This document shows positions 1 through 9,446 of a stretch of DNA of 64,000 nt, in pieces; the first letter of the stretch is position 1; each line of letters starts with the position of its first letter. The notes below the pieces were generated by a model. The model was given only the letters and a program-made list of their open reading frames with translations. It had not been told where the DNA came from and did no database searches. Position numbers and translations under genes: made by a program. The DNA is from JALZUV01 sp963837025. GTDB taxonomy: Bacteria > Pseudomonadota > Alphaproteobacteria > Rickettsiales > JALZUV01. The stretch spans positions 310,001 through 374,000 of the forward strand of contig CAWILT010000002.1 of NCBI GenBank assembly GCA_963837025.1, read 5' to 3'.

Positions 1-618
1 GTTAGCGGTGGGGAATCCCCATTGTCGCCCCCGTTTTTCGCCATGCAAGACACGGCTTTTCATGGTATAAGGCCGGCCTAACAGCTCCGCCGCTTTTTGT
101 GGGTTGCCATCACGTAATGCTTGGCGAATGCGCGTAGAAGAGCAGGGCTCACCATCGATAATAAATGGTGCAATAGGGCTGTAGCCAAAACGCGCTTGAG
201 CGAGGGTTTCAGCATCGCCGCTGCGTTTATAGCCAAACTGAAAGCCGCGCCCCGTTACTAAATGCGCAATCTCTAACTGCTCGTTGAGCAGCGAGTGTAT
301 AAATTGTTGCGCAGTCATTTGCGAAAATTCTTTGGTGAAGCGCAACATATATACAATCTCAACACCTGCTTCTTGCAGTAAACGCAGCTTTTCCGCTACT
401 GGATATAGTTTAAGCGGTGGCAATTCAGGGTTAAATAAGCGGCGCGGGTTAGGCTCAAATGTCATGGCGGCAAGCGGCACATTCAAACGCTTAGCCTGCT
501 GGGCAGCATGGGCAATAACCGCGCGATGGCCCTGATGCAACCCATCAAAATTGCCTAAAGCCAGGCATGTCCCCCGAGCAGATGCGGGTAAGCCATGGGT
601 ACGACGATAAAGCTGCAT
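1..618 (-). CDS. ribF: Bifunctional riboflavin kinase / FAD synthetase, 3' end cut by window
   Basis: RibF phosphorylates riboflavin to FMN and adenylylates FMN to FAD in the cytoplasm. About 206 N-terminal residues are visible, running off base 1. The FAD-synthetase nucleotidyltransferase motif GNFDGLHQGH follows the N terminus; later come FEPNPRRLF, the STRIR motif, and the first part of the riboflavin-kinase domain (GFPTAN) right at the edge. The ATG at 618-616 lies 12 bases after the secF stop, so the two genes form an operon; no strong ribosome binding site is visible, suggesting coupling to secF. The identity rests on these motifs in order and is secure; the end of the gene lies outside the window. 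Confidence 0.93.
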   Translation of the reverse strand, partial: MQLYRRTHGLPASARGTCLALGNFDGLHQGHRAVIAHAAQQAKRLNVPLAAMTFEPNPRRLFNPELPPLKLYPVAEKLRLLQEAGVEIVYMLRFTKEFSQMTAQQFIHSLLNEQLEIAHLVTGRGFQFGYKRSGDAETLAQARFGYSPIAPFIIDGEPCSSTRIRQALRDGNPQKAAELLGRPYTMKSRVLHGEKRGRQWGFPTAN

Positions 619-629
619 CGCTTAAGAAA

Positions 630-1577
630 TTACGCGAGCGCTTTGGGCTGGGTTTTATTGTCTTCCAGCGGGCGCTCTTCCTGCAAGCGAAAATAAATAA
701 GCACCGGCACCGAGATGTAGATAGAAGAATAAGTTCCAATCAAAATACCAAATAAGATGGCCGATACAAACCCGCGCAACACTTCGCCACCTACCCAAAC
801 TAATGCCACTAACGCCAACAAAGTAGTGCCCGAAGTCAGCAATGTGCGGCCTAAATTAAGGTTAGTGGATTCATTTAATAATTGCAGTAATGGCATCTTT
901 TTATATTTGCGCCGCATTTCGCGCACGCGGTCAAATAACACCACCGAATCATTGATGGAATAACCTAAAATGGTAAGGATTGCCGCAACCGATGCTAACC
1001 CAAATTCATATCCCATGAAGGAGATAAACCCAAGCGTGGCAATCAAATCATGGCCTAACGCAAGCACAGCGCCCAAACCAAACTGCCATTCAAACCGAAA
1101 CCAGATATAGAATAAGATAGCCAAAATCGCCAAAGCCATCGCTAAAGCACCTGCCTGAATTAGCTCTTTACCCACTGTTGGGCCTACATAATCTACCTTG
1201 CGATAATCAAAACTGTAGTCGGTGGTGGCCAAGCGCTCTTTAACAGTGGTGATAAGCGCTTGCTGATCCGTTCCCTCGCTCGATTGAAAACGCAGCATTA
1301 CTTCTTGTTCACCACCAAAATGCTGTAAGCTCACATCGCCAAATTCATCTGATGGAAAGAGAGGCCGAAATTCAGATAAAATAGCGGGCTTATCGGTACG
1401 CACCTCCATTAACACGCCACCGGTAAAATCAATGCCCCAGTTCAGCCCACGTGTTACGAGCAAAAACACCGAAATTAAAATTATTAAAAAGGAGATGGAA
1501 AACCCTATCCAACGTTTGCCCATAAAATTATATGTGGGAGTGGTTTTGAAAAACTTTAACGGAATAAATGCCATCAT
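630..1577 (-). CDS. secF: Protein translocase subunit SecF
   Basis: SecF pairs with SecD in the inner membrane and uses the proton gradient to drive late steps of Sec-dependent export. The 315-residue product has the N-terminal membrane segment followed by the family signature GLNWGIDFTGG, a periplasmic P1 domain, and a C-terminal block of membrane helices containing GYSINDSVVLFDRVRE. Length is typical. secD is not adjacent on the upstream side; a cation exchanger lies there instead, 10 bases away on the same strand, and ribF follows downstream. The start ATG gives the expected short basic N terminus. Confidence 0.97.
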   Translation of the reverse strand: MMAFIPLKFFKTTPTYNFMGKRWIGFSISFLIILISVFLLVTRGLNWGIDFTGGVLMEVRTDKPAILSEFRPLFPSDEFGDVSLQHFGGEQEVMLRFQSSEGTDQQALITTVKERLATTDYSFDYRKVDYVGPTVGKELIQAGALAMALAILAILFYIWFRFEWQFGLGAVLALGHDLIATLGFISFMGYEFGLASVAAILTILGYSINDSVVLFDRVREMRRKYKKMPLLQLLNESTNLNLGRTLLTSGTTLLALVALVWVGGEVLRGFVSAILFGILIGTYSSIYISVPVLIYFRLQEERPLEDNKTQPKALA

Positions 1578-1587
1578 ACGACCTTTG

Positions 1588-2532
1588 CTATGCGATATAC
1601 TGCCATGCGATATAAACTACAAACAGCAAAATGCCAACCGTTCCTATGCGTCGGCCAATACGTTCGCCACGCCATAACCCATACGTTAAGATTAAACTAC
1701 ATAAAATAAGCAGGGGAATATCAAGTATCAAAAAGCTATGATCGACCGTTAGCGGACTAATTACAGCGGTAATGCCAATAATACCAAATAGATTGACTAG
1801 ATTGCTACCTATCACGTTGCCCACAGCCATATCAGCTTCACCTTTGCGAGCGGCAATGATGGAGGTTGCCAGTTCAGGAAGCGAGGTTCCAATGGCGATA
1901 ATGGTCAAGCCGATTACCCCTTCTGAAACTCCAAATAAGGTGGCGGCCATTACACCACCATTGACGATTAATTTGCCGCCCACAATCATGATGATAAGCC
2001 CGATAATGACAAAGGTGATGGCTTTCCATTGCGGTAAATTGACGTTCAATTCTGCTTCAACTTCAGCAGGAATTTCAACTAAACCTTGGTTGCGGCCTTG
2101 CATGAATGTGTAATAGGTATAACCCATCATCAGCGCGAGGAAAATTACCCCTTCAACGCGGCCTATCATGCCATTAAAAGCAAATATCCATAATAGAAAG
2201 CTAATGGCCACCATCAAAAGACCATCAGGCTTAAGCATCGCTTTGCTCAATAATACCGGATAGATGAGTGCCGTAGCGCCTAATATAAGTAATGTATTGC
2301 TAATATTACTGCCTACTACATTGCCCATAGTCATGTCAGAATGACCATCTAAAGCCGACTCTAAGCTAACAACCAATTCAGGTGCACTAGTGCCATAAGC
2401 TAGAATCGTTAAGCCAATAACAACGGGGGAAACGCCAATGTTCTTGGCTAAAGCAATCGCGCCGCGCACCAGCACTTCGCCGCCGCCAACCAACAAAATA
2501 AACCCACCAATAAGATACGCTGCAATTTCCAT
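1588..2532 (-). CDS. CaCA-family sodium/calcium exchanger-like membrane protein
   Basis: Predicted inner-membrane cation antiporter of the Ca2+:cation antiporter family (YrbG-like). The 314-residue product carries the two inverted alpha-repeat motifs of the family, GTSAPELVVSLESA near the N terminus and GTSLPELATSIIAA in the second half, each followed by a GNVxGSN motif, and about ten hydrophobic segments. The ATG at 2532 starts directly at the first membrane segment (MEIAAYLIGG); an in-frame start 30 codons upstream would add a basic tail unlike the family. Ion specificity cannot be read from sequence. It sits just upstream of secF on the same strand. Confidence 0.9.
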   Translation of the reverse strand: MEIAAYLIGGFILLVGGGEVLVRGAIALAKNIGVSPVVIGLTILAYGTSAPELVVSLESALDGHSDMTMGNVVGSNISNTLLILGATALIYPVLLSKAMLKPDGLLMVAISFLLWIFAFNGMIGRVEGVIFLALMMGYTYYTFMQGRNQGLVEIPAEVEAELNVNLPQWKAITFVIIGLIIMIVGGKLIVNGGVMAATLFGVSEGVIGLTIIAIGTSLPELATSIIAARKGEADMAVGNVIGSNLVNLFGIIGITAVISPLTVDHSFLILDIPLLILCSLILTYGLWRGERIGRRIGTVGILLFVVYIAWQYIA

Positions 2533-2680
2533 GAGAATCTTATAATCATACGCGCGCCAATTGACCAGTAATTGCTGAAGTTTTGTTACGAATTTGCTAA
2601 ATTTTGCAAAACTAGGCCGCAAATCTCTTAAAAAGTTGAATATTCATAGTTTTGTCACAAAGCAGGACTATAGTTAGCAG

Positions 2681-3553
2681 ATGATGAAACCTCATACCCT
2701 CAATCTATTTCAGTTTCTAATAGCTCTATTCTGTGTATGGTTAATCCCCGATATACTGTACGCGCAAAACCCACCCGCACCAACCCCACCAAGTTCGAGT
2801 GCCATAGCGGGAGTATTATGTAGTGTAACCAATGTATTAACCGGACCTGTTGGCAGTATTATTGCTATGCTGGGAGTGGTATCACTTGGATTAGTTGCCA
2901 TGTTCGGTAAAATTCAAATTTCGAGCGTGCTGACCATTCTAATGGGTATTGCGGTTATATTCGGTGCTCCACAAATCCTTACAAGCATGGGGGTCGGAGG
3001 GAGCTGTACAGCAGGTACAACCATTGTTGCTTCGCAGTTCTCACTTATGCTGGGGTGTGTTTTGGGTTGGTTTATTGGGCCAATTGGAAAATCCCTTGCT
3101 ACCTTAGCACTTATTACTATTGGTTTTTTTGCCACCTATGGCCGCGTCTCATGGCATCAGGCAATGTTAGTTGCAGTGGGTATGGCCACGATGTTTGGTT
3201 CAGCATCCATTGTAGCCTCTTTAGGTGTAAATACGGCTAATATAATAATGTGTGATGTAGCTCCCCCTCTCAGCATTCAAAAAGTGTTATGTACTATTTA
3301 CAATTGGTTCAATGGGCCGATTGGCGCTGGCCTTGCCACTGTAGGATTGGTAGTTATTGGATTAGGCGCTTTATTTGGTAAAGTATCTTGGGGTATCGCC
3401 ATGATTTATTCAGTAGGCGTTGGAATCATGTTTGGCGCTGATAGTATTGTTATTGCGATGTCAGGCGCAGAAGGAGTAAGCGCACGAGTGATCTGCTATG
3501 TGGGAGATTTAAAAGCCGGTGGTGTCACTACGCCAATCATGCGGGGACCCTAA
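2681..3553 (+). CDS. Triple VirB2-like pilin protein (three tandem units)
   Basis: First gene of the T4SS operon. VirB2/TrbC proteins are small pilins with two membrane helices that build the T4SS pilus. This 290-residue product has a signal peptide (cleavage probably after ILYAQ, about residue 29), a short Pro-rich stretch, then three similar units of about 75 residues. Each opens with a Cys and GP(I/V)G (Gly-Pro at residues 55, 133, 212, a 78-79 residue period), continues through two hydrophobic helices split by a short FGK/YGR-(I/V)S turn, and ends near FG-x3-I and a Cys (109, 191, 272). Normal VirB2 is one such unit of about 100 residues. Position before virB4 supports the call. virB3 is not found between them. 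Confidence 0.8.
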   Translation: MMKPHTLNLFQFLIALFCVWLIPDILYAQNPPAPTPPSSSAIAGVLCSVTNVLTGPVGSIIAMLGVVSLGLVAMFGKIQISSVLTILMGIAVIFGAPQILTSMGVGGSCTAGTTIVASQFSLMLGCVLGWFIGPIGKSLATLALITIGFFATYGRVSWHQAMLVAVGMATMFGSASIVASLGVNTANIIMCDVAPPLSIQKVLCTIYNWFNGPIGAGLATVGLVVIGLGALFGKVSWGIAMIYSVGVGIMFGADSIVIAMSGAEGVSARVICYVGDLKAGGVTTPIMRGP

Positions 3554-3554
3554 A

Positions 3555-5999
3555 ATGGCATTGCTAAAACGAGAATCCAAAGATTTGCAAGCGCTGCGTG
3601 ATATCACTGATGATGTGGACGAGGCCGCTTTTTGCCCTTATGCCTGCCATATTGATCCGCATACCATTTTAACAAAAAATGGTGAATTGATGCAGACATT
3701 AAAAATTGTCGGCTTTACCTATGAAGATATTACCAAAAAATCGGAAAATTTACGCAACACTATTCGCAGAGCGTTAAATGATTCATTGCAAACAACCGAT
3801 TATGCGTTGTGGCTTCATACCATTCGCCGCAAAGCAAGCTTGCGTCCAAAAGGGGAATATCCAAACGATTTTTCGCGCATCATGAATAACATGTGGAACG
3901 AGTTGAAAGATTGGGAACATCAATATGTAAATGAAGTTTACATCACGATTGTCAAAGAGGGCGAAAGCGCTAAAATGAAGCAGCCCACGCATTTTTTCCG
4001 CTCGATGATTCCCGCGTTGGAGCGCAAAAAACGGTGGAAATATTTAGATAGTGCAGTGGACGATTTAACGCAAACCGTTGACCGGCTGCATGATCGCTTA
4101 TCGGATTTTGGGGCTAAAAAATTAGGATTATTTGAAAAAAATAATGTGGTTTATTCAGAGCCACTGACGTTTATTAGTAAATTAATTACATTAAAAGATC
4201 ATCCCCTACCGCTGCCTGATATTGGGCTGGATGATTTTTTAACTGCACAAGAAATTACATTTGGTTTTAATGCGCTTGAAGTGCGCGAGGCGAATGCTAG
4301 GCGCCGCTTTGGTGCCATTTTAGCGCTCAAAGAATACCGCGAAATGCCAACCGAATCGATTGATCTTTTGCTGCAAACATCTGCCGAATTTATTATTACC
4401 CAATCAATGGATTTTATTAACGCTAAAAAAGCATTAGGCGAATATAAAAAGCAAAATCAAATATTTGAATTAAGTGGCGAAACAGAGTTACCCAATCTTA
4501 TCGGACTAGATGAAATTTTAGATAGCGATCAAAGCCGCGCAAGTGACTTTGGCGAGCAACAAATTAGCGTTTTTGTATTAGGCGATTCAGTGCGTAATAT
4601 GGAAGATAATATTCAAATCACCGTGCATGCATTATCAGGTATTGGAATTATTTCCATGCGTGAAGATATTAAATTGGAAGAAGCTTATTGGGCGCAACTT
4701 CCTGCTAATTTTGAGTTTTTGCGGCGCTTGCGTTCGGTTGCTGCCAATAAAGTTGCGGGATTTGCCAATATCAGTAATTACCCTGCCGGCTTAGCCAGCG
4801 GCAGCATTTGGGGTTCTCCCGTTACCACATTTCATACCGCCGCCAATACCCCTTATTTTTTCAATTTTCACGTTGCTAATAATGGCCATACTTCCATCAT
4901 TGGTCCGTACGGTTTTGGCAAAACCGTTCTATTAAATTTTCTTGTTTCAGAAGCCCAAAAGTTTAATCCAAAATTATTTTTCTTCGATAATAATCGCGGA
5001 TCAGAAATATTCTTGCGATCAATCAATGCCAATTATAATTTCATATTACGCAAACCGGTCCATGAGTCCATAAATAGCGAGCGGCCATCTTTTCATAAAA
5101 TGCCTTTGATGAACCCGCTATCATTAGTAGATACGGTGGAGAATCGATCGTTTCTCGTTTTATGGTTAGATGCTTTATTGCGCGCCGATAAATTTTATCG
5201 CCCGGAAAATAGCGATGAATTTTGGCCGGAATTTGAAAAAGGTTTAGATTTTATATTTAGTCAGCCCAAAGAGCAACGCCACCTCACGACCCTAATAGAA
5301 CATTACAAAGAAACCGCGCCAAAATTAGCGACCAAACTTTATGGCTGGTATAAAACGGGCGAGTTTTCGCGCTGGTTTGATCATGAGGAAGATACCCTAG
5401 ATATATCGTCTTCACGTAAGGTTGCTTTCGAAATGGCGGAGATATTAAAAACACCGAATATTGCACCCCCCATTATTGCCTATTTATTGCATCGTGTAAT
5501 GGAAATGCTGGATGGAGAGCCTGCGATTATTGTATTGGATGAAGCATGGGAAATGCTCGATAATCCCATCATGGCCTCCCGCTTAGGTGGCTGGCTGGAG
5601 CAGCTGCGCAGCAAAAACGCAATCGTCATTTTGTCGTCTGAGCGAGCAGAGGAAGTTTTAAAAAGCAGCATTAACGCCGATATTATGGAGCATGTGGCAA
5701 CGCAAATTTACTTGCCTAACCCAGCGGTTAATAGCAACGATTACGAGCGCACATTTGGGCTCACCTCTATGGAGGCCCAAACGCTTTCAAAAATGAATGT
5801 TCGGCAGCGCCAATTTTTATTAAAACGTGGGCTGCAATCCATCGTTGCGCAGCTTGATTTAGGGCAGCTTAAACAGCAAGTCGCATTACTTTCGGCCAAA
5901 GAGCCTGCATTAAATTTAATGACTAAACTGATTTCCGAAACATCACTTAACCCCAAAGATTGGGTAATCCAGTTTTTTGAGGGAGTCGAAAAAGCTTAA
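3555..5999 (+). CDS. virB4: T4SS ATPase VirB4
   Basis: VirB4 is the large cytoplasmic ATPase that powers assembly of the T4SS pilus and secretion. The 814-residue product has the N-terminal CagE/VirB4 domain and a C-terminal AAA+ domain with Walker A GPYGFGKT (residues 450-457) and Walker B IIVLDEAW. The ATG at 3555 begins one base after the stop of the pilin gene; an in-frame start 12 codons upstream would overlap that gene and is less likely. Its stop shares TAATG with virB6, indicating translational coupling. No VirB3 sequence is fused to the N terminus, which starts with normal VirB4 sequence. Confidence 0.96.
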   Translation: MALLKRESKDLQALRDITDDVDEAAFCPYACHIDPHTILTKNGELMQTLKIVGFTYEDITKKSENLRNTIRRALNDSLQTTDYALWLHTIRRKASLRPKGEYPNDFSRIMNNMWNELKDWEHQYVNEVYITIVKEGESAKMKQPTHFFRSMIPALERKKRWKYLDSAVDDLTQTVDRLHDRLSDFGAKKLGLFEKNNVVYSEPLTFISKLITLKDHPLPLPDIGLDDFLTAQEITFGFNALEVREANARRRFGAILALKEYREMPTESIDLLLQTSAEFIITQSMDFINAKKALGEYKKQNQIFELSGETELPNLIGLDEILDSDQSRASDFGEQQISVFVLGDSVRNMEDNIQITVHALSGIGIISMREDIKLEEAYWAQLPANFEFLRRLRSVAANKVAGFANISNYPAGLASGSIWGSPVTTFHTAANTPYFFNFHVANNGHTSIIGPYGFGKTVLLNFLVSEAQKFNPKLFFFDNNRGSEIFLRSINANYNFILRKPVHESINSERPSFHKMPLMNPLSLVDTVENRSFLVLWLDALLRADKFYRPENSDEFWPEFEKGLDFIFSQPKEQRHLTTLIEHYKETAPKLATKLYGWYKTGEFSRWFDHEEDTLDISSSRKVAFEMAEILKTPNIAPPIIAYLLHRVMEMLDGEPAIIVLDEAWEMLDNPIMASRLGGWLEQLRSKNAIVILSSERAEEVLKSSINADIMEHVATQIYLPNPAVNSNDYERTFGLTSMEAQTLSKMNVRQRQFLLKRGLQSIVAQLDLGQLKQQVALLSAKEPALNLMTKLISETSLNPKDWVIQFFEGVEKA

Positions 6000-7798
6000 T
6001 GTTAAAACAGGTGATTATTTTGGGGTTAGTGATGCTAAGCGCCATCATCCTATCACCGCAAAAAGCGCATGCTCAGTTTGCTGATATTTCCGTTACTTCA
6101 TTAGTAGGTGTATGTGCCGCTGGTAGTAATAATGGCGCCAACATCTTGGTTTTTGCCCCCAAAGCTAATCAAGGCCAGGGATGTGGAGGTAATCTTAGTG
6201 TATTTGGACGCTTTTTTTGTATTACGCAAACCACATTAAATTTAATCATATCAAAATCATTTTGTAAAATTCGTGATGCTTGGACCGAGCCTTTTGCAGC
6301 GATGATGATATTGCTGATGACGATAACGGGCTTGAGTTTTATCACCGGAATTTTAGAATTTAGCGTTAAAGACATTTCACTCATTCTATTTAAAATGGCA
6401 CTGATTACATTATTTGTTTCAAACGCCGATATTGCGCTGAATGTCGCCTATCGTTTCTATATTGGTTTAGTGACAGAAAGTGTGACAATGCTAAAAGATG
6501 GCTTCAACAATTTGAATCCCCAAATGCAAAATCAAGGATCGTTTGATGAAGTTGACAATCTATTTTCCTATATGCCAACAATAGCAGGCAGTTATTCAGG
6601 GGGTGAAGGTGGCGAATTTAAGCGATGTTCGATGCTTAAATTTTTGATGACAATTTTAATGGTTTTCCCCATTGCAGCAATATTTGTATTAATTGCTGTT
6701 ATCGTATTTGCAGCATTTTTTGCACGTGCTGCCTATGGTTATATTTACGCGTTGGTAATGATAACATTTTTATTAGCAGCAATGCCTATTTTCGTAAGTT
6801 TTGCATTATTTCAAACCACGAATGATTTATTTGAAAGTTGGCTCAAATATATTGGTTCTATGGCGATTCAAATATTAATTGTTTTTTCCGTTATGGCTTT
6901 TGCTGTTTTAATTGACTTCAGTACATTCATTCGCGCCTTAGATAAAATTATTGTGCCCTATGATTGGCCGATACTAAGCTTTTTGGGTTTTGATGTCATT
7001 ACATTACCTTTATGTAGTATCTGTGAGCCTAGTCCGGGCTATATTGAGAGCATTAGTGTACTCAATGCTGGTGGTCCGGCATTTCAGGGAGGCGCTTGTT
7101 TAAATACAACACAAATTCCATATGCAAATACTGATCCTAAGCCCATTCCATTCGCAGAGCTTTTTAAAAGAATAGACCTTGGCATGGCTTTGGTTGTAAA
7201 TGGCGCGGCCTTATTCTTTTTGACCGCAGTGATGGATCAATTTATGAAACAGGCACCGGATATTGCGCGTATGCTGGGTGGCGCTAAATTAACCCAAACC
7301 ATTGGCGGAACCACTAAAAGCGCTGGCGGGGTAACCAGTTCGCTACATCGCTTTACCGAAAAATTTGAGAGCGGAGTTCGGCGCGTTGGATTAAATGATA
7401 CCGAGGATGATGGCAGTATTTTGCGCGGCAATGTAATTTCCAAAACAATGCGTGCACTAGGCGGCGGATTTGATGAAGCCACCTACAATTTATTCACCGA
7501 TCAAGATGCTTATCTCGATTCCGAAGAGTTTAAAGAAGAAGCAAGTCCGCATATTGGCGAAATTGAAAGACTAGCCGCTATTTTGAAAAAAGAGGGATTG
7601 ACGCAAACAGTACGAAAAGAGTCCACTACCAAGTTACAAAATGAACAGGCGCAACTCAGAGCCATCGTCGAAGCAGGTAGAGAAGATTTTAAACGTCCTC
7701 AAACCCCCGAATTTATAAGATATATGACAGGTGAAACGCATACAACCGTTGAAGCGGTGATGCCGGGAACATCGAGGTCTAACGATTCCGATCTTTAA
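5999..7798 (+). CDS. virB6: T4SS inner-membrane protein VirB6/TrbL family
   Basis: VirB6 is a polytopic membrane protein forming part of the T4SS inner-membrane channel. The 599-residue product begins with a signal-peptide-like segment ending KAHAQ, has a Cys-containing periplasmic N-terminal part, five or more hydrophobic helices between about residues 95 and 430 (for example AAIFVLIAVIVFAAFFA), and a hydrophilic C-terminal tail of about 150 residues. Classical VirB6 is about 300 residues; extended VirB6 proteins are known from Rickettsiales. It starts on the TAATG of virB4. Only one copy is seen here, whereas rvh loci usually carry several. Confidence 0.85.
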   Translation: MLKQVIILGLVMLSAIILSPQKAHAQFADISVTSLVGVCAAGSNNGANILVFAPKANQGQGCGGNLSVFGRFFCITQTTLNLIISKSFCKIRDAWTEPFAAMMILLMTITGLSFITGILEFSVKDISLILFKMALITLFVSNADIALNVAYRFYIGLVTESVTMLKDGFNNLNPQMQNQGSFDEVDNLFSYMPTIAGSYSGGEGGEFKRCSMLKFLMTILMVFPIAAIFVLIAVIVFAAFFARAAYGYIYALVMITFLLAAMPIFVSFALFQTTNDLFESWLKYIGSMAIQILIVFSVMAFAVLIDFSTFIRALDKIIVPYDWPILSFLGFDVITLPLCSICEPSPGYIESISVLNAGGPAFQGGACLNTTQIPYANTDPKPIPFAELFKRIDLGMALVVNGAALFFLTAVMDQFMKQAPDIARMLGGAKLTQTIGGTTKSAGGVTSSLHRFTEKFESGVRRVGLNDTEDDGSILRGNVISKTMRALGGGFDEATYNLFTDQDAYLDSEEFKEEASPHIGEIERLAAILKKEGLTQTVRKESTTKLQNEQAQLRAIVEAGREDFKRPQTPEFIRYMTGETHTTVEAVMPGTSRSNDSDL

Positions 7799-7866
7799 AA
7801 ATCCACTCTTGCATCAAAAGCAAAAGCTCGCTATTTTCAATTTATAAAAACAATAAGAGAGTCGGC

Positions 7867-8577
7867 ATGCCTAAAAAGCTGCAACAACTCCTGAGCAATA
7901 GCAGCGCTGGGGAAACCGCAAAAAAGAATTGGTATTCAGACCGTCATCAATCGGTGTTGGTGCAACGCAATGTATTGTCTGTTCTTTCGTTAGCAGCCAT
8001 TGTTTTTTCAACCATCGCTATTTTCCTCGTTTATCGCAATATTCCAATCGTTACGGTTGAGCCATTTGTTATTCAGGTTGAGCCACGCAGTGGCGTGACG
8101 CAAGTAGTGCAAGCGGCCACCGCCACTGAGCTTTCCGCGTCTGAAGCAATAAATAACTTCTTCATTGTGCGTTATATTAAAGCACGCGAAGGATTTGATG
8201 CATCAATCTACCAAAAATTTCAGATTGTTCGTTTAAGCTCCGATCCAGATGCAGTTTTTCGTGATTATGCATGGGCGGTTCAACCAAATAACCCCGATAG
8301 TTTTGCGGCTCGTAGCAATAATGCCGGTAAACGAGATGTTCAAATTAAGTCGATGTCGCGCTTGGATAAAAACCCCAATTGCGCAGAATTTACGTGTCAA
8401 ATTCAGGTTCGTGTCCGAATTACAGAAGATATCAGAGGCGCAAAAACCCAGTTCGATAGGATCATTCTAATGGAATATACATTCACAACGCTAAATTTGA
8501 ATGATGAAGAGCGCTATTTAAACCCTATTGGTTTTAGAGTTTTGTCCTATCAGGTAGATAACGAGGTATTAGGGTAA
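7867..8577 (+). CDS. virB8: T4SS protein VirB8, copy a
   Basis: VirB8 is a bitopic inner-membrane protein with a periplasmic NTF2-like domain that bridges the inner-membrane complex. The 236-residue product has a short cytoplasmic N terminus, one membrane helix at about residues 36-56, and a periplasmic domain with the family's NNFFIVRYIKAREGFD block. The ATG follows the purine-rich AAGAGAG. A 68-base gap separates it from virB6, the largest gap inside the operon, so an internal promoter or processing site is possible. A second VirB8 is encoded at 27564-28334; the two differ strongly in sequence, as in the duplicated VirB8 pair of rvh systems. Confidence 0.92.
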   Translation: MPKKLQQLLSNSSAGETAKKNWYSDRHQSVLVQRNVLSVLSLAAIVFSTIAIFLVYRNIPIVTVEPFVIQVEPRSGVTQVVQAATATELSASEAINNFFIVRYIKAREGFDASIYQKFQIVRLSSDPDAVFRDYAWAVQPNNPDSFAARSNNAGKRDVQIKSMSRLDKNPNCAEFTCQIQVRVRITEDIRGAKTQFDRIILMEYTFTTLNLNDEERYLNPIGFRVLSYQVDNEVLG

Positions 8578-9446
8578 TGAAAAATTATATTGGTTATTTA
8601 GTCGGGGCTTTAACTCTTTTAATTGCATCAAGCGGTTATGCATTTGTTGCGGGCACGCCAGTTCCATCCGATAGCCGGATAAAAACATATGTTTACAATG
8701 ATAACGATGTGTATCGCGTGTTAACGCATTTCGGTTACCAAATGAATATTCAATTAGCGGATGACGAGGAAATTGAGACGATATCACTAGGCGATCGTTC
8801 GGGTTGGCAAGTAACACCTGCGGGCAATCGTGTATTCATCCGGGCGATGATGGATGAATCGCATACGAATATGACGATTATCACCGATCGTCGTTCCTAT
8901 CAATTTGACTTATATTCAGCCGAGCCCGGCAAGCAGGGGTGGGACGAATTGGTTTATGTTGTCAAATTCTTCTATCCTCCTAAAAACCCTAAGCAAACCA
9001 TTGCGGCGCCCGCAATGCAGCCCAATGGAAATAACGCAATGCCTGCTATGCCTATGGCCTATAATCAGCCTATGCCACCTATGCAAAATTATTCTCCTAT
9101 GCCTGCAATGCCACCGCAAAATTTTAGTTCGGCGCCTCAGCCGCCTATGAATATGAATCGTCCTGATATGAGTCAAGGTTATGCTCAACAACCGCCCGAG
9201 CAACGTCAATATACCGGGCCGATGGTATCAACCGTTATCATGCAACCACTGAAAAATGCGAAACCACTGGAAGATCGCTATCCTGAAGATTCTTACACAC
9301 AGCCTAAAATGGCGCCCATTGTATATTATCCTGATTTAAATGATGAGCAAATTCGTCGCATACCAGCATATTATGATGAGCAAAATGCGCCGCAAGACAG
9401 CTTGTCCTTGCCCTCCCATACGCTGAATGATTATATTGCCTTCTAA
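8577..9446 (+). CDS. virB9: T4SS protein VirB9, copy a, lacking the usual C-terminal domain
   Basis: VirB9 is a periplasmic component of the outer-membrane core complex. The 289-residue product has a signal peptide (about 22 residues) and a recognisable VirB9 N-terminal beta domain (about 30-135: FGYQMNIQLADDEEIETISLGD region, then WQVTPAGNRVFIR and TNMTIITDRRSYQF). From about residue 140 it turns into a Met/Pro/Gln-rich stretch with repeated PMPPM/AMPPQ motifs to about 210, and the rest lacks the DDG-x-TYFxF and LRxG motifs of the VirB9 C-terminal domain. The second copy (26785-27564) keeps them. Starts on the TAATG of virB8 and ends on the TAATG of virB10. Confidence 0.88.
   Translation: MKNYIGYLVGALTLLIASSGYAFVAGTPVPSDSRIKTYVYNDNDVYRVLTHFGYQMNIQLADDEEIETISLGDRSGWQVTPAGNRVFIRAMMDESHTNMTIITDRRSYQFDLYSAEPGKQGWDELVYVVKFFYPPKNPKQTIAAPAMQPNGNNAMPAMPMAYNQPMPPMQNYSPMPAMPPQNFSSAPQPPMNMNRPDMSQGYAQQPPEQRQYTGPMVSTVIMQPLKNAKPLEDRYPEDSYTQPKMAPIVYYPDLNDEQIRRIPAYYDEQNAPQDSLSLPSHTLNDYIAF

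Noticed and set aside
3519..3554. VirB3 fused to the VirB4 N terminus, or an earlier VirB4 start
   Set aside because: The 12 extra codons overlap the pilin gene and show no VirB3 membrane helix; VirB4 starts normally at 3555.
8916..9209. His/Arg-rich open frame on the minus strand
   Set aside because: Antisense to the Met/Pro-rich part of VirB9a; composition artefact.
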